A stretch of 64,000 nt of DNA, from assembly GCF_001591445.1 (NCBI RefSeq), contig NZ_BCUX01000003.1, forward strand, positions 186,001-250,000, written 5' to 3'. The stretch is from Neobacillus drentensis NBRC 102427 (GTDB taxonomy: Bacteria; Bacillota; Bacilli; Bacillales; Cytobacillaceae). A model generated the notes under the pieces. It saw only the letters and a list, made by a program, of their open reading frames with translations, was not told the DNA's origin and ran no database searches. Shown in pieces: positions 53,269-61,816 of this stretch (positions are counted from its first letter, which is position 1; the number at the start of each line of letters is the position of its first letter). A program made the translations under genes and the position numbers.

Positions 53269-53751
53269 TTAATTTGATGGAATAGTTGATTCCTCTACTA
53301 AGGTACGATAGCGTCCACTATAAAAAAGAAGTGGTTCCGCATCTTCAAGCTTAATATCAGTTACCTTTCCGATAAAAAGAGTATGATCCCCTTCGAGGTG
53401 CTCAGCAGATACTTCACACGCAATTTGGGCGACAGCACCAGCTAATACTGGTTTCCCATCAAGACGATCAAAACTGACTTCCCGCGGCTCTTTAATTTGT
53501 CCAGCAAAAATCATTGATAGTTCCTGTTGATCTGCAGCTAAAATATTGACTGAAAATGTTTGACTTTGTTTTATTTTCTCAAGAATTTTTGCTTTTTCCC
53601 CAATCGAGATAACAACTAGTTTTGGACTGAGTGACACGGACATGAAGGCATTTGCAGTCATTCCATGCACATCACCCTCGACATCTGTTGCAATAACGGT
53701 TACACCTGTTGCAAATTTTCCCATTGCGGTTCTAAATAAACGATCATCCAT
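53269..53751 (-). CDS. Flavin reductase of a two-component monooxygenase (HpaC/HsaB-like)
   Basis: 160 residues of the flavin-reductase split-barrel family: GKFATGVTVIATDVEGDVHGM, TANAFMSVSLSPKLVVISI, FSVNILAADQQELS and DHTLFIGKVTDIKLEDAEPLLFYSGRYR. It reduces FMN or FAD with NAD(P)H and hands the reduced flavin to the monooxygenase. It is encoded next to the dioxygenase and close to the monooxygenase at 54854. AAAGGGGTC precedes the ATG. Confidence 0.92.
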   Translation of the reverse strand: MDDRLFRTAMGKFATGVTVIATDVEGDVHGMTANAFMSVSLSPKLVVISIGEKAKILEKIKQSQTFSVNILAADQQELSMIFAGQIKEPREVSFDRLDGKPVLAGAVAQIACEVSAEHLEGDHTLFIGKVTDIKLEDAEPLLFYSGRYRTLVEESTIPSN

Positions 53752-53798
53752 TCTAATGACCCCTTTCTGCTTTTCCGATTATGTTATCTATTATATTC

Positions 53799-54752
53799 TT
53801 ATGCTTCTATTGTCGGATTGTTTTCTGGCAGTGTGTCCGTTTGGTCACCCCAGAAGGTAAAACCAACATCCATTTCATCTAAAGTCCACACGATAGGCTC
53901 CCAGTCTGGTTCAAAGATTAAATACCCATTGGTAAACAATTCTAAGCGTACTCCGCTGCCTGGGTCTACAACGTAAATGTACATAGCTTGGGAAATACCG
54001 TGTTTACCAGGACCTTTAAACTTGATCCCATTCTCAGCTAAGATATCGGCTGCACGAAGTAGGTCTTGGGCATTATCAAGCCAGTATGACAAATGGTGTA
54101 TTTGATGTGTTGATGGTGAAAATGGATCATGGCTTACTGCGATATCATGAACCAATGGTGTGACACTTAACCACGCACCAATTAAAGATTCATCTGGCGC
54201 TTGAACACATTCCCTCATTTTAAAACCTAGCTTTTCTATTAAATAATCAGAAATGACATTTGCCTTCAACGACGAAAGGATATTGACATGATCAATTCTT
54301 CGAGGAGAAACTCCGCGCGCCCATGATTTATAAGTCTGATTCTTTAATACGGACCGTTTGGACGGCTCTGCTAATGTTTTTTCCATGTCATAATAAATTT
54401 CAAAGCGATGTTCACTTGGTAATTGAAAGCGAATCGCTCTTCCTTGGCCCGCTTCTACACCAGCTTCAACCCAATTTACTTCTGTCCCTGCTTCCGTTAG
54501 AAGTTGGGCAAATCCTTCAACATCTTCCGGTCGTTTTGTCCGCCAGGCAATGTGGTCTACATACGACTTTTCTCCTGCAGTAATTGAAAGCGTATGATGT
54601 TCAAAATCACCCCAGGCACGTAAATAATGCGTTCCGTTTACTACTTCTGTTTCTTCAAGACCGATTAACTCTTTAAAGAACCAAAGTGATTTGTCAAGAT
54701 CCGTTGATACTAATGCAACATGCCCTAATTTTGCGATTTCTGGTAAACTCAT
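53799..54752 (-). CDS. Type I extradiol ring-cleavage dioxygenase (VOC family), copy 2
   Basis: 317 residues, the same length as the copy at 45954 and alike from end to end. Fe ligands are conserved: His155 (RRIDHVNIL), His219/220 (HQIHHLSYW) and Glu271 (VRLELFTNGY). The most divergent segment is about residues 160-215, which lines the substrate entrance in relatives, so a different substrate range is likely. TTAGGAGG precedes the ATG. It lies upstream of the flavin reductase in the second ring-cleavage operon. Confidence 0.9.
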   Translation of the reverse strand: MSLPEIAKLGHVALVSTDLDKSLWFFKELIGLEETEVVNGTHYLRAWGDFEHHTLSITAGEKSYVDHIAWRTKRPEDVEGFAQLLTEAGTEVNWVEAGVEAGQGRAIRFQLPSEHRFEIYYDMEKTLAEPSKRSVLKNQTYKSWARGVSPRRIDHVNILSSLKANVISDYLIEKLGFKMRECVQAPDESLIGAWLSVTPLVHDIAVSHDPFSPSTHQIHHLSYWLDNAQDLLRAADILAENGIKFKGPGKHGISQAMYIYVVDPGSGVRLELFTNGYLIFEPDWEPIVWTLDEMDVGFTFWGDQTDTLPENNPTIEA

Positions 54753-54853
54753 CCCATATACCTCCTAATTTTTCGAAAAATTTATAATAAATATACTTTA
54801 GATACTAGTCAGATAATTTGAGCTACAGTTTTGAATAGATTAGTAGAACGATA

Positions 54854-56047
54854 TTAAACAAAATAAGTATTAGGTTCTTGTCCGCACAAGACTCTACCAT
54901 AGGTTTCAATTAAACTTGATGGAGTGATGAAGCCATGTAAATGCATGGTTAGAAAATCACGATAGACTCTTTGAATCGGATTTGTCTCATACGTGAACAT
55001 CGAGCCAACCCCAGCTACTAATAGATCAATCGCTTCTTTGCATAATTGATTTACATAACCAAAGTCTGCTTTTACTTTGATAATTTCATTTTTATCCATT
55101 ACCTGTCCACGCTCAGCATAGGAATCAATTTTGTCTACCGCTCGATAAAGATGCATCTCTGCTGAATCAATTTTCAACTGCGCCTGGGCAACCTGGTGAT
55201 GTGTTATTGGGGCCTCAGCTTGTTTGCTATAGAAGGTATTTCCTATCCCTGCTTTTGGAAGCCTTTCCATATATAAATCCATTGCTGCCTTTGCGAGTCC
55301 AAGCGCAGGTGCTACAATCGACAAGGTTAGTGAAGGCACAAATGAAGACCTGTATAAGGCGACATCTTTAAGCGGCTCAATGAGATAATGTCCTTTACTT
55401 GCTAGACGATCTAATGATACATGGTGGTCTGGTACAAACACGTTTTTAATATGACAGCTATTACTGCCTGATCCCTTTAGACCCATTACATACCAGTCGT
55501 CAAGGATATCTAATTCATGACGAGGTATAACCATAATGGCCATTTCTACGCCGCCGTTTTCATCGGAGACTGGAAACCCAAAGTAACACCAGTCAGCATG
55601 TGGACTTCCTGAAACAAACGGCCACTGTGCTTCCTCGATATAATAGCCGCCGTCTACCTTTTTGATGTCACATTTGATTGGTTTGAAATTTCCAGCTAGG
55701 ACGACATCTTCCCCTTGTTTGTAAATTTCGCTTAATGCTTTTTCTCCAAAGGTATAAGAAATCATATAGTCCCTGATATTACTTAGAGCGACGAACCAGC
55801 CTGCCGACCCGTTTCCACGAGATATTTCGGTGACAACCTCTGTATATGTCCGCATATCTGTTTGATAACCGCCAAACAGATGTGGACGTAACACTTTTAA
55901 CGTACCTTCATTTTGCAAGTCATTAATAATTTCTTTAGGTAATGAATTAGTCTTTTCAATTTCTTCCCCATATTGACGTAATTTTGGAATCAGAGTTCTA
56001 GCCTTTTCTACCAATTCTTTCTTTGTGTCCAATACGCTTTGTTCCAT
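54854..56047 (-). CDS. Flavin-dependent monooxygenase, acyl-CoA dehydrogenase fold (HsaA-type), copy 2
   Basis: 397 residues: EEIEKTNSLPKEIINDLQNEG, LRPHLFGGYQTDMRTYTEVV, ISRGNGSAGWFVALSNIRDYM, WPFVSGSPHADWCYFG, YVMGLKGSGSNSCHIKNVFVPDHH and the C-terminal RVYRDFLTMHLHGFITPSS. The FVSGSPHADW and RDFLTMHLH features match group D monooxygenases (HsaA, HpaH-C2), which hydroxylate phenols with reduced flavin from a separate reductase. That reductase is at 53269 in the same gene set. CGGGAGG precedes the ATG. Confidence 0.88.
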   Translation of the reverse strand: MEQSVLDTKKELVEKARTLIPKLRQYGEEIEKTNSLPKEIINDLQNEGTLKVLRPHLFGGYQTDMRTYTEVVTEISRGNGSAGWFVALSNIRDYMISYTFGEKALSEIYKQGEDVVLAGNFKPIKCDIKKVDGGYYIEEAQWPFVSGSPHADWCYFGFPVSDENGGVEMAIMVIPRHELDILDDWYVMGLKGSGSNSCHIKNVFVPDHHVSLDRLASKGHYLIEPLKDVALYRSSFVPSLTLSIVAPALGLAKAAMDLYMERLPKAGIGNTFYSKQAEAPITHHQVAQAQLKIDSAEMHLYRAVDKIDSYAERGQVMDKNEIIKVKADFGYVNQLCKEAIDLLVAGVGSMFTYETNPIQRVYRDFLTMHLHGFITPSSLIETYGRVLCGQEPNTYFV

Positions 56048-56100
56048 TAAAATACCTCCCGCAAAATAGTGGTGGTGCTTTTCAAATATTTTGTAAATAT

Positions 56101-56754
56101 TTAGTTAAACACACGCTGGCTTAAATCAATGACCTGATATTTTTCCCCTACTAACTTGGCAACTCGACGCATATGTTTCTCCATCAATCTTTTTGCCATT
56201 TTGCTGTCCTTTTCTTGCAGGCAATAAAAAATGATCCAATGCTCCGTTTGCGACTGTTTCCGTCGTTCATCCGTGAATAATTCATCCGGATTCCCCACAA
56301 AATTCAAGTAGTCCCAAAGCGTCTTCGCGAGATTAAAGGTATAAGTTAACTTTGAGGCTTCATAAATGATGCGATGAAAATCAATATTTAAGCTAGCGTA
56401 TTCATCAGCTGTCAGCCTAATATTATCCATTTTTATTAAGAGTTCTTCCAAATAACAAAATTCTTCTTCGTTCAGATTTAATGCAGCTTGCTCAGTCATT
56501 AATGCATCTAAGTTGGCACAAACCAATAATCGTTCTAAGACCTCTTCTGGGTCAGGTCTTTTTACGAAGACACCTACCTGTGGAATAATGGTGAGAAAGC
56601 CTTCTTGCTCAAGTTTTGATAATGCCTTATGGACGGGTGTCCGGCTCATATTTAGTTTTTCGGTAATCTCATTCACATTTATCGAAGTTTCTGGTTCCCA
56701 GATTCCTTCAATAATTAATCTTTTAATATAGCGATAAGCCTTATCAATTTTCAT
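56101..56754 (-). CDS. GntR-family regulator, FadR subgroup (FCD domain)
   Basis: 217 residues: winged helix with INVNEITEKLNMSRTPVHKALSKLEQEGF, then a helical FCD domain with the metal-site pattern IDFHRIIYEASK, EHWIIFYCL and MEKHMRRV. I use ATG 56754 (CAGGTG 6 bases upstream) instead of the GTG three codons earlier. It lies between the second hydrolase and the second monooxygenase, so it may control this operon, probably as a repressor released by a carboxylic intermediate. Confidence 0.87.
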   Translation of the reverse strand: MKIDKAYRYIKRLIIEGIWEPETSINVNEITEKLNMSRTPVHKALSKLEQEGFLTIIPQVGVFVKRPDPEEVLERLLVCANLDALMTEQAALNLNEEEFCYLEELLIKMDNIRLTADEYASLNIDFHRIIYEASKLTYTFNLAKTLWDYLNFVGNPDELFTDERRKQSQTEHWIIFYCLQEKDSKMAKRLMEKHMRRVAKLVGEKYQVIDLSQRVFN

Positions 56755-56850
56755 ATTATACACCTGCTATTTTCTAGGATTAGCTCCCCCTATAATATGT
56801 TAATTTGCTAGCGAGTGTCTATTATTACTTTAGGAAATACTAGATTTTGT

Positions 56851-57696
56851 TTAAAGGTCACCATTGAAAAAATCAGATGTTAATTTGATAAATCTTTCTT
56901 TTTGCTCGACTTGCGCCCAATGTCCACAGCGCTTAAAGATATGCAGCTGAGCATTTGGCAAATAGTCCATTACGTATAGGCTGCTTTGGAGTGGTACGAA
57001 ACGGTCCCCGTGTCCGTGAATTAGTAACATAGAATGGTCCATTTGTTTCAGTGCTGAAGGAGGGACTAGCATATCCGACAAATGTGATTTCGAGAAATTC
57101 TCTTCATATGACCTGCGAACTTCAGGCTTTAAAAATAGCTCCAATCGCTCAGCCACAATGTTCTCCAATTCATCTTCAAGGATGCTTTTATCAAATAAGA
57201 ACCAGCTTAATAAATTTTTGAATGCAACGGGATCTGGGTCTTTATGGAAGTTTGCTAGTTTTGCAAGTTCTGGGGTTGGTTCTGTTAAACCGCCGCCGGC
57301 ACCCATTAATACTACTTTATCAAATCGATTTGGTGCATACATGAGCAGGTGAAGGGCAATGACACCACCGAGGGAATTTCCCACTAAATGGGCTTTTTCA
57401 ACCCCCAAATTATCCATTAATGTTAAAACTTGCTTGATCCTCTCATTCATCCACTCTACACCATTTTTCGGATAGGTCTCAGGATGATCGGTATTACCAA
57501 AACCGAAAATATCAAGTGCCACCACATGAAATTTTTCATTGAAATGTGGTAATATGTGCTGCCAGTTTGATTTAGCACTTACCCCTGGTCCGCTTCCATG
57601 GAGAAAGATGATCGTTTCAGAGGAGTTGTCACCACCTTCATGGATAAAAGTTTGATAATCCCCTGTTTGAACCTTCTTTGTTTCAACTGCTGTCAT
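56851..57696 (-). CDS. Meta-cleavage product alpha/beta hydrolase (BphD/HsaD-like), copy 2
   Basis: 281 residues. Catalytic Ser108 in LVGNSLGGV, Asp231 in IHGHGDRFVP and His259 in RCGHWAQVE; oxyanion motif HGSGPGVSAKSNW. It resembles the protein at 46934 throughout. I use ATG 57696 with GTGAGG upstream; an ATG 12 codons earlier has a weaker site. It is first in the second ring-cleavage operon and lies downstream of a near-consensus promoter at 57826-57855. Confidence 0.9.
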   Translation of the reverse strand: MTAVETKKVQTGDYQTFIHEGGDNSSETIIFLHGSGPGVSAKSNWQHILPHFNEKFHVVALDIFGFGNTDHPETYPKNGVEWMNERIKQVLTLMDNLGVEKAHLVGNSLGGVIALHLLMYAPNRFDKVVLMGAGGGLTEPTPELAKLANFHKDPDPVAFKNLLSWFLFDKSILEDELENIVAERLELFLKPEVRRSYEENFSKSHLSDMLVPPSALKQMDHSMLLIHGHGDRFVPLQSSLYVMDYLPNAQLHIFKRCGHWAQVEQKERFIKLTSDFFNGDL

Positions 57697-57797
57697 ATTC
57701 GTATCCTCACTTTGTAAAATAATTTTATTCATTAATTCTCATGCATCTAAAATTTCAGTTTCAGGTTTTCACTATGAATATAGTGGTTTAAACGGTA

Positions 57798-57888
57798 ATA
57801 AAAACGCTTTCTTTAACTAACTATAATTTTACCTCGGTTTATTCAACCTTGTCAACAAATTCTGAATATTTTTTCAAATTCTAAATAG
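57798..57888 (-). promoter_or_regulatory. Sigma-A promoter of the second ring-cleavage operon, with cre-like site and upstream repeats
   Basis: On the minus strand -35 TTGACA (57850-57855) and -10 TAAAAT (57826-57831) are 18 bases apart. AAAGAAAGCGTTTTTAT (57798-57814) just after the expected start site resembles a CcpA cre box. Two direct copies of AAATTCTRAATA on the plus strand lie upstream of the -35 at 57857 and 57876. Much of this arrangement recurs at 63181-63266. Confidence 0.65.
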
Positions 57889-57928
57889 TTCTGTAATCAC
57901 CGTGGGGATTTTTATAAATATTTATGTA

Positions 57929-59185
57929 TCACCCTTTTATGATGAGAGGTCTTTTAATAACTTCCATTATTTCAGAAGCCGGTAAGCCGTTTTCAATTAG
58001 TTGAACCATTACCTTCATATATCGATGAATATGGTTAAAGTATTTTTTATATCCTGCACACAAATAGTTTAGGCCTGACTCGCCATCAGGTGTTTGAAGA
58101 AAACGGTGTTTTGGACACTCTCCATTGCACGCAAAACGTACTTCGCATGTTTGACAGTAACTCGGAAGTGAGGATTTTTTATTTTCCCCAAATGCTCTCT
58201 GTTTGTTAGATTCAATCATTTCAACAAAAGTATTGTCGAAAATATTCCCCAGTTGGTATTCCGGATACATAAAATGATCACACGAATACACATCTCCATT
58301 GTGTTCAACCATTGCAGCCCTTCCACATGTTTCTGCAAATATACAAGATGTTGATGGAAGTCCAAGCCACGAGGTAAGAGCGTGTTCAAAATTCATAACA
58401 AGAATTTTTCCTACATCCTTTCTTACCCACTCTTCAAAAATAGTGATAAGAAAATCACCATATTTCTCCGACTCCACCGTCCAAGAAGAAACGGCTTTCT
58501 GGGCTTCTTCTTGATTTACGGCAGGTGGTGTGGCATGTCTCAACCCGATTTTTTTCGCTTCAATATCCGGCATTCGTTCAACAATAGGAATGAATTGAAT
58601 GAACTCTACACCTTCATCTTTAAAGAAATGATAAATTTCAAGAGGATACTTAGAAGAATATTTTGTCACACAAACTAACACATTAAAATTTACCTTATAT
58701 TTTTTTAATAGACGCAAAGCTTTCTGAACCTTATGGAATGTTGGTTCCCCTCCACGGTCAACTCTATATTCATTATGAATGTATTCTGGACCATCAAGAC
58801 TAAGGCCAACAAGGAATTTATGTTTTGCTAGAAATTGACACCATTCTTCATTTAAAAGTGTACCGTTCGTTTGCAGAGAGTTGGTGATTCTTTTCCCGCT
58901 TCCATACTTCTTTTGTAAATCAATCACTTTCTTATAAAAATCAAGACCCATTAAGGTGGGTTCCCCCCCCTGCCAAACGAACGGAATTTCATTTACATTC
59001 TGAGCTTTTATGTATTGTTGAATAAACTCCTCTAGCGTTTCATCTGACATCTTAAAACCGCTTTTACCAGAAAAAAAAGCTTCCTTTTCTGTATAGAAAC
59101 AGTAATGGCAATCTAGATTACAAATAGGACCTGTTGGTTTTGCCAGAATATGAAATCCTTTTGTTTGATCATAAGTTTTCTCCAT
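57929..59185 (-). CDS. Anaerobic sulfatase-maturating enzyme (radical SAM, SPASM)
   Basis: 418 residues. The radical SAM cluster is C22-x3-C26-x2-C29 in GPICNLDCHYCFYTEKEAFF; PFVWQGGEPTLMGLDF follows. The C-terminal SPASM region carries further cysteines (CGRAAMVEHNGDVYSCDHF, YCQTCEVRFACNGECPKHRF) for two auxiliary 4Fe-4S clusters. anSME enzymes oxidise the active-site Cys or Ser of a sulfatase to formylglycine without oxygen. The cognate Cys-type sulfatase is the next gene upstream. GAAGGAG precedes the ATG. Confidence 0.94.
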   Translation of the reverse strand: MEKTYDQTKGFHILAKPTGPICNLDCHYCFYTEKEAFFSGKSGFKMSDETLEEFIQQYIKAQNVNEIPFVWQGGEPTLMGLDFYKKVIDLQKKYGSGKRITNSLQTNGTLLNEEWCQFLAKHKFLVGLSLDGPEYIHNEYRVDRGGEPTFHKVQKALRLLKKYKVNFNVLVCVTKYSSKYPLEIYHFFKDEGVEFIQFIPIVERMPDIEAKKIGLRHATPPAVNQEEAQKAVSSWTVESEKYGDFLITIFEEWVRKDVGKILVMNFEHALTSWLGLPSTSCIFAETCGRAAMVEHNGDVYSCDHFMYPEYQLGNIFDNTFVEMIESNKQRAFGENKKSSLPSYCQTCEVRFACNGECPKHRFLQTPDGESGLNYLCAGYKKYFNHIHRYMKVMVQLIENGLPASEIMEVIKRPLIIKG

Positions 59186-59209
59186 TTTTATTCTCCTTCG
59201 CCTAATGAT

Positions 59210-59241
59210 ATAAGCCAGTAACCATTTTGGCTCTGGCTTAT
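59210..59241. other. Hairpin between the sulfatase and maturase genes
   Basis: The stem ATAAGCCAG / CTGGCTTAT has a 14-base loop. A T-run follows only on the plus strand, so it is not an efficient terminator for the minus-strand operon; it may tune maturase translation. Confidence 0.45.
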
Positions 59242-59277
59242 AATCCTTTTTTATTTTCTTACTTACATTTCATAGTT

Positions 59278-61572
59278 TTAATTCAGTTCATAGACAACTT
59301 TTTCAATCTCTCCTGAAAACTCAAAAATTCCTTTATTTTGATAGTCTTTACTTACTGGATAGAGTGTGTCTTTCCCAATGTCTAAGCCCTCAAAGGCGAT
59401 TTTATATTGGTGAGTTTTGCTTATCTCCCCTTCTCCTACCTTCTGACCATTGATATAGAGACTGCCGATACCTTTATTTGATTCAGTCTTTCTAAATTCA
59501 AATCTGATTGCTGATTTACCCAAAGGAACATTTACTTTCGATTCAATTCGATAAACAGCATTTCCCATGTTGTATTCATATACTAGCTTGTTATCTTTTA
59601 TAAATAACGTATAACCACTCTCATAACCTCCTAAAGCAACAAGGACGCCATCATCGCTTGTGCTGTCCCGTTCAATTGGAACTGTGATGGAGTAAGACCG
59701 GTTAATAATAAATGGTGATGCAGATTCCGACAGGCGGGACATGCCAGGATAAAATGTAAAGGTATTTCTTGCACGGATGGAATCCTTAGGGATGGTTAAA
59801 AAACCTTCTCCAGCAATATCTGTCATTGGAAATACTCCATATTTCCTTGCTTCCTTTTCCCATAACTTCTGCATCTCTTTTACCTTCTCTGGATATTTAG
59901 CAGCTAGGTCATTCGATTCCGAGAAGTCTTCTGCGACATGGTAGAGTTGCCAGACATCCTTTTCATAAAGGTCTCCTTTTTTATGGAGTGTTAACGCTTT
60001 CCAGCCATCATGATAAATGGCCCTCTGCCCATTATTTTCAAAATACTGAGTCTCCTTCCCCGATGATTTGGTACTTCTAAGTGAATCGGCAAAACTCTGG
60101 CCTTGAAGTTCCATTTGCTTTACTCCCTTTATCTCCTTAGGTATATCAATACCTAATACATCATAAACAGTGGGAGTGATATCACTTACGTGCACATACT
60201 GATTGCGAATCGCTCCTTTATCTTTAATCATCTTTGGATAATAAACAATCAGCGGTGTATGAATTCCTGCTTCAAAGGTTGTAGCTTTATAGAATTTAAA
60301 AGGGGTATTACTTACCTGAGCCCAGCCAGTCGGAGATTCTGCTCCAGCTCGGTCACTTCCTATATCGTCGATATGATTAACAACATCTTCTAATTTTTCA
60401 GGTACATCGTTGTATGGAAGTGTATGATTAATCGATCCTGTGTTTTTTCCCATCGAACTAGTCCCATTATCTGACAAGAAAACAATCATGGTATTTTCCA
60501 ATTCTCCAACGGAACGTAACTTATCAATGAAGCGGCCAATTTGTTCATCTGTATGCGTTAAAAAGCCTGCGTATGTTTCTTGGAAACGGATAAATGCCAT
60601 CTTCTCATCATCATTAAGCTGATCCCACGGCTTAACTCCTGGGTTTAGTCCCGGTAATTTAGTGTCTTTTGGAATAATTCCTAATTCTTTCTGCTTATTA
60701 AACCTTTCTTCCCGGATTTTATCCCAGCCTTTGTCATATACCCCTTTATACATATCGATATATTTCCTTGGAACTTGAACTGGTTGGTGCTGTGCACCAA
60801 AAGATAAGTATAAGAAAAATGGTTTTTCTGGATTCACGGAAACTTGGTCGGTTACATATTGATTGGCGCGGTCCACTATATCCTCAGAGAAATGATAGTT
60901 TTTCTTCTTAGGTACATCAACCGGACTGTTATCCTGTATTAATTCCGGTCTGTATTGATCACCAGAGTCCTCAAGGAAGCCGTAAAAACGGTCAAAGCCT
61001 TTCCCTAGCGGCCAATTTTCATAAGGACCTGCAGGCGTTACCTGGTGGGAAGGCGATAAGTGCCATTTCCCTAAAGCGTAATTATTGTAGCTATTTTCGC
61101 TAAGAACTTCAGCAATTGTTCCTGCTTCCGGATAGATTCTCCCCCGTTTGTTCTCATATTCAGGGCCCATATCAAAATTGGCTACGGTTGACATTCCGAT
61201 ATCATGTGGATTCCGTCCGGTAAGTAACGATGCACGGGTTGGTGAACACACCGGCGTTACATGAGAATTGTTATAACGAAGGCCGTTCGCTGCTAACCAA
61301 TCTAAGTTAGGGGTTTTGACTTCAGAGCCATAGCTTCCAATATCAGAAAAACCAGAGTCGTCTAAAACAATATACACAATATTTGGTTTCGGTGAATCTT
61401 CCCCTCTTTTTTGGCTTTTTTGTTCATTTGTTTTCTGCTTTAAAACCTCTGCTTTTACTTCCTGACCAGTAATATTTTTATAAGAACACCCGGAAAGTAG
61501 TGCTAATGCAGAAGCTACTGCAGTCAACTTTTGAAATGGGGACTTACTAAGTACCTTTAAACCTTTATCCAA
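59278..61572 (-). CDS. Lipoprotein type I arylsulfatase
   Basis: 764 residues. Signal peptide with lipobox ALLSGC (Cys29), then the sulfatase domain: metal Asp pair in VYIVLDDSGFSDIGSYG (Asp71/72) and the formylglycine motif CSPTRASLLTGR at Cys109, a Cys-type site. HQPVQVPRKY and FLSDNGTSSMGKN carry further catalytic residues. The last 150 residues form a beta-sandwich (SLYINGQKVGEGEI, GLDIGKDTLYPVS). Architecture and motifs match large AtsA-type arylsulfatases. It hydrolyses a sulfate ester outside the membrane. The start is TTG with GGAGGAG upstream. Confidence 0.92.
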   Translation of the reverse strand: MDKGLKVLSKSPFQKLTAVASALALLSGCSYKNITGQEVKAEVLKQKTNEQKSQKRGEDSPKPNIVYIVLDDSGFSDIGSYGSEVKTPNLDWLAANGLRYNNSHVTPVCSPTRASLLTGRNPHDIGMSTVANFDMGPEYENKRGRIYPEAGTIAEVLSENSYNNYALGKWHLSPSHQVTPAGPYENWPLGKGFDRFYGFLEDSGDQYRPELIQDNSPVDVPKKKNYHFSEDIVDRANQYVTDQVSVNPEKPFFLYLSFGAQHQPVQVPRKYIDMYKGVYDKGWDKIREERFNKQKELGIIPKDTKLPGLNPGVKPWDQLNDDEKMAFIRFQETYAGFLTHTDEQIGRFIDKLRSVGELENTMIVFLSDNGTSSMGKNTGSINHTLPYNDVPEKLEDVVNHIDDIGSDRAGAESPTGWAQVSNTPFKFYKATTFEAGIHTPLIVYYPKMIKDKGAIRNQYVHVSDITPTVYDVLGIDIPKEIKGVKQMELQGQSFADSLRSTKSSGKETQYFENNGQRAIYHDGWKALTLHKKGDLYEKDVWQLYHVAEDFSESNDLAAKYPEKVKEMQKLWEKEARKYGVFPMTDIAGEGFLTIPKDSIRARNTFTFYPGMSRLSESASPFIINRSYSITVPIERDSTSDDGVLVALGGYESGYTLFIKDNKLVYEYNMGNAVYRIESKVNVPLGKSAIRFEFRKTESNKGIGSLYINGQKVGEGEISKTHQYKIAFEGLDIGKDTLYPVSKDYQNKGIFEFSGEIEKVVYELN

Positions 61573-61766
61573 TGTATCTTCTCCTCCTCAAATCTTTCAT
61601 AGTGATAAATAATAGCGATGCTTTTCAACTAGTAACCAAATCTATCATTTATTAACCTGCTTATTTTCATCAGATGATAGGAAGGTAGAATTAAAACCTT
61701 ATTTTGTTGTCTTAGTAATGAATTCCCCATCGTCCGTCCCCTCTCAAAAAGTAATTTTTATCATAT

Positions 61767-61811
61767 AAAAAGCTAAAATGATGAATTCTGCACTCACCAT
61801 TTTAGCTTTTT
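61767..61811 (-). terminator. Terminator between the MFS and sulfatase genes
   Basis: A perfect 14-bp stem AAAAAGCTAAAATG / CATTTTAGCTTTTT lies directly after the MFS stop. The U-run is inside the stem foot. It should limit read-through, so the sulfatase probably has its own promoter in 61573-61766, where I see no clear consensus. Confidence 0.8.
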
Positions 61812-61816
61812 GATTC

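Noticed and set aside
43170-56047. Classical acyl-CoA dehydrogenases for the two ACAD-fold proteins
   Set aside because: No CoA ligase, enoyl-CoA hydratase or thiolase is nearby, while a flavin reductase and extradiol dioxygenases are; the GLRGTGS/GLKGSGS and FVSGSPHADW motifs fit group D monooxygenases.
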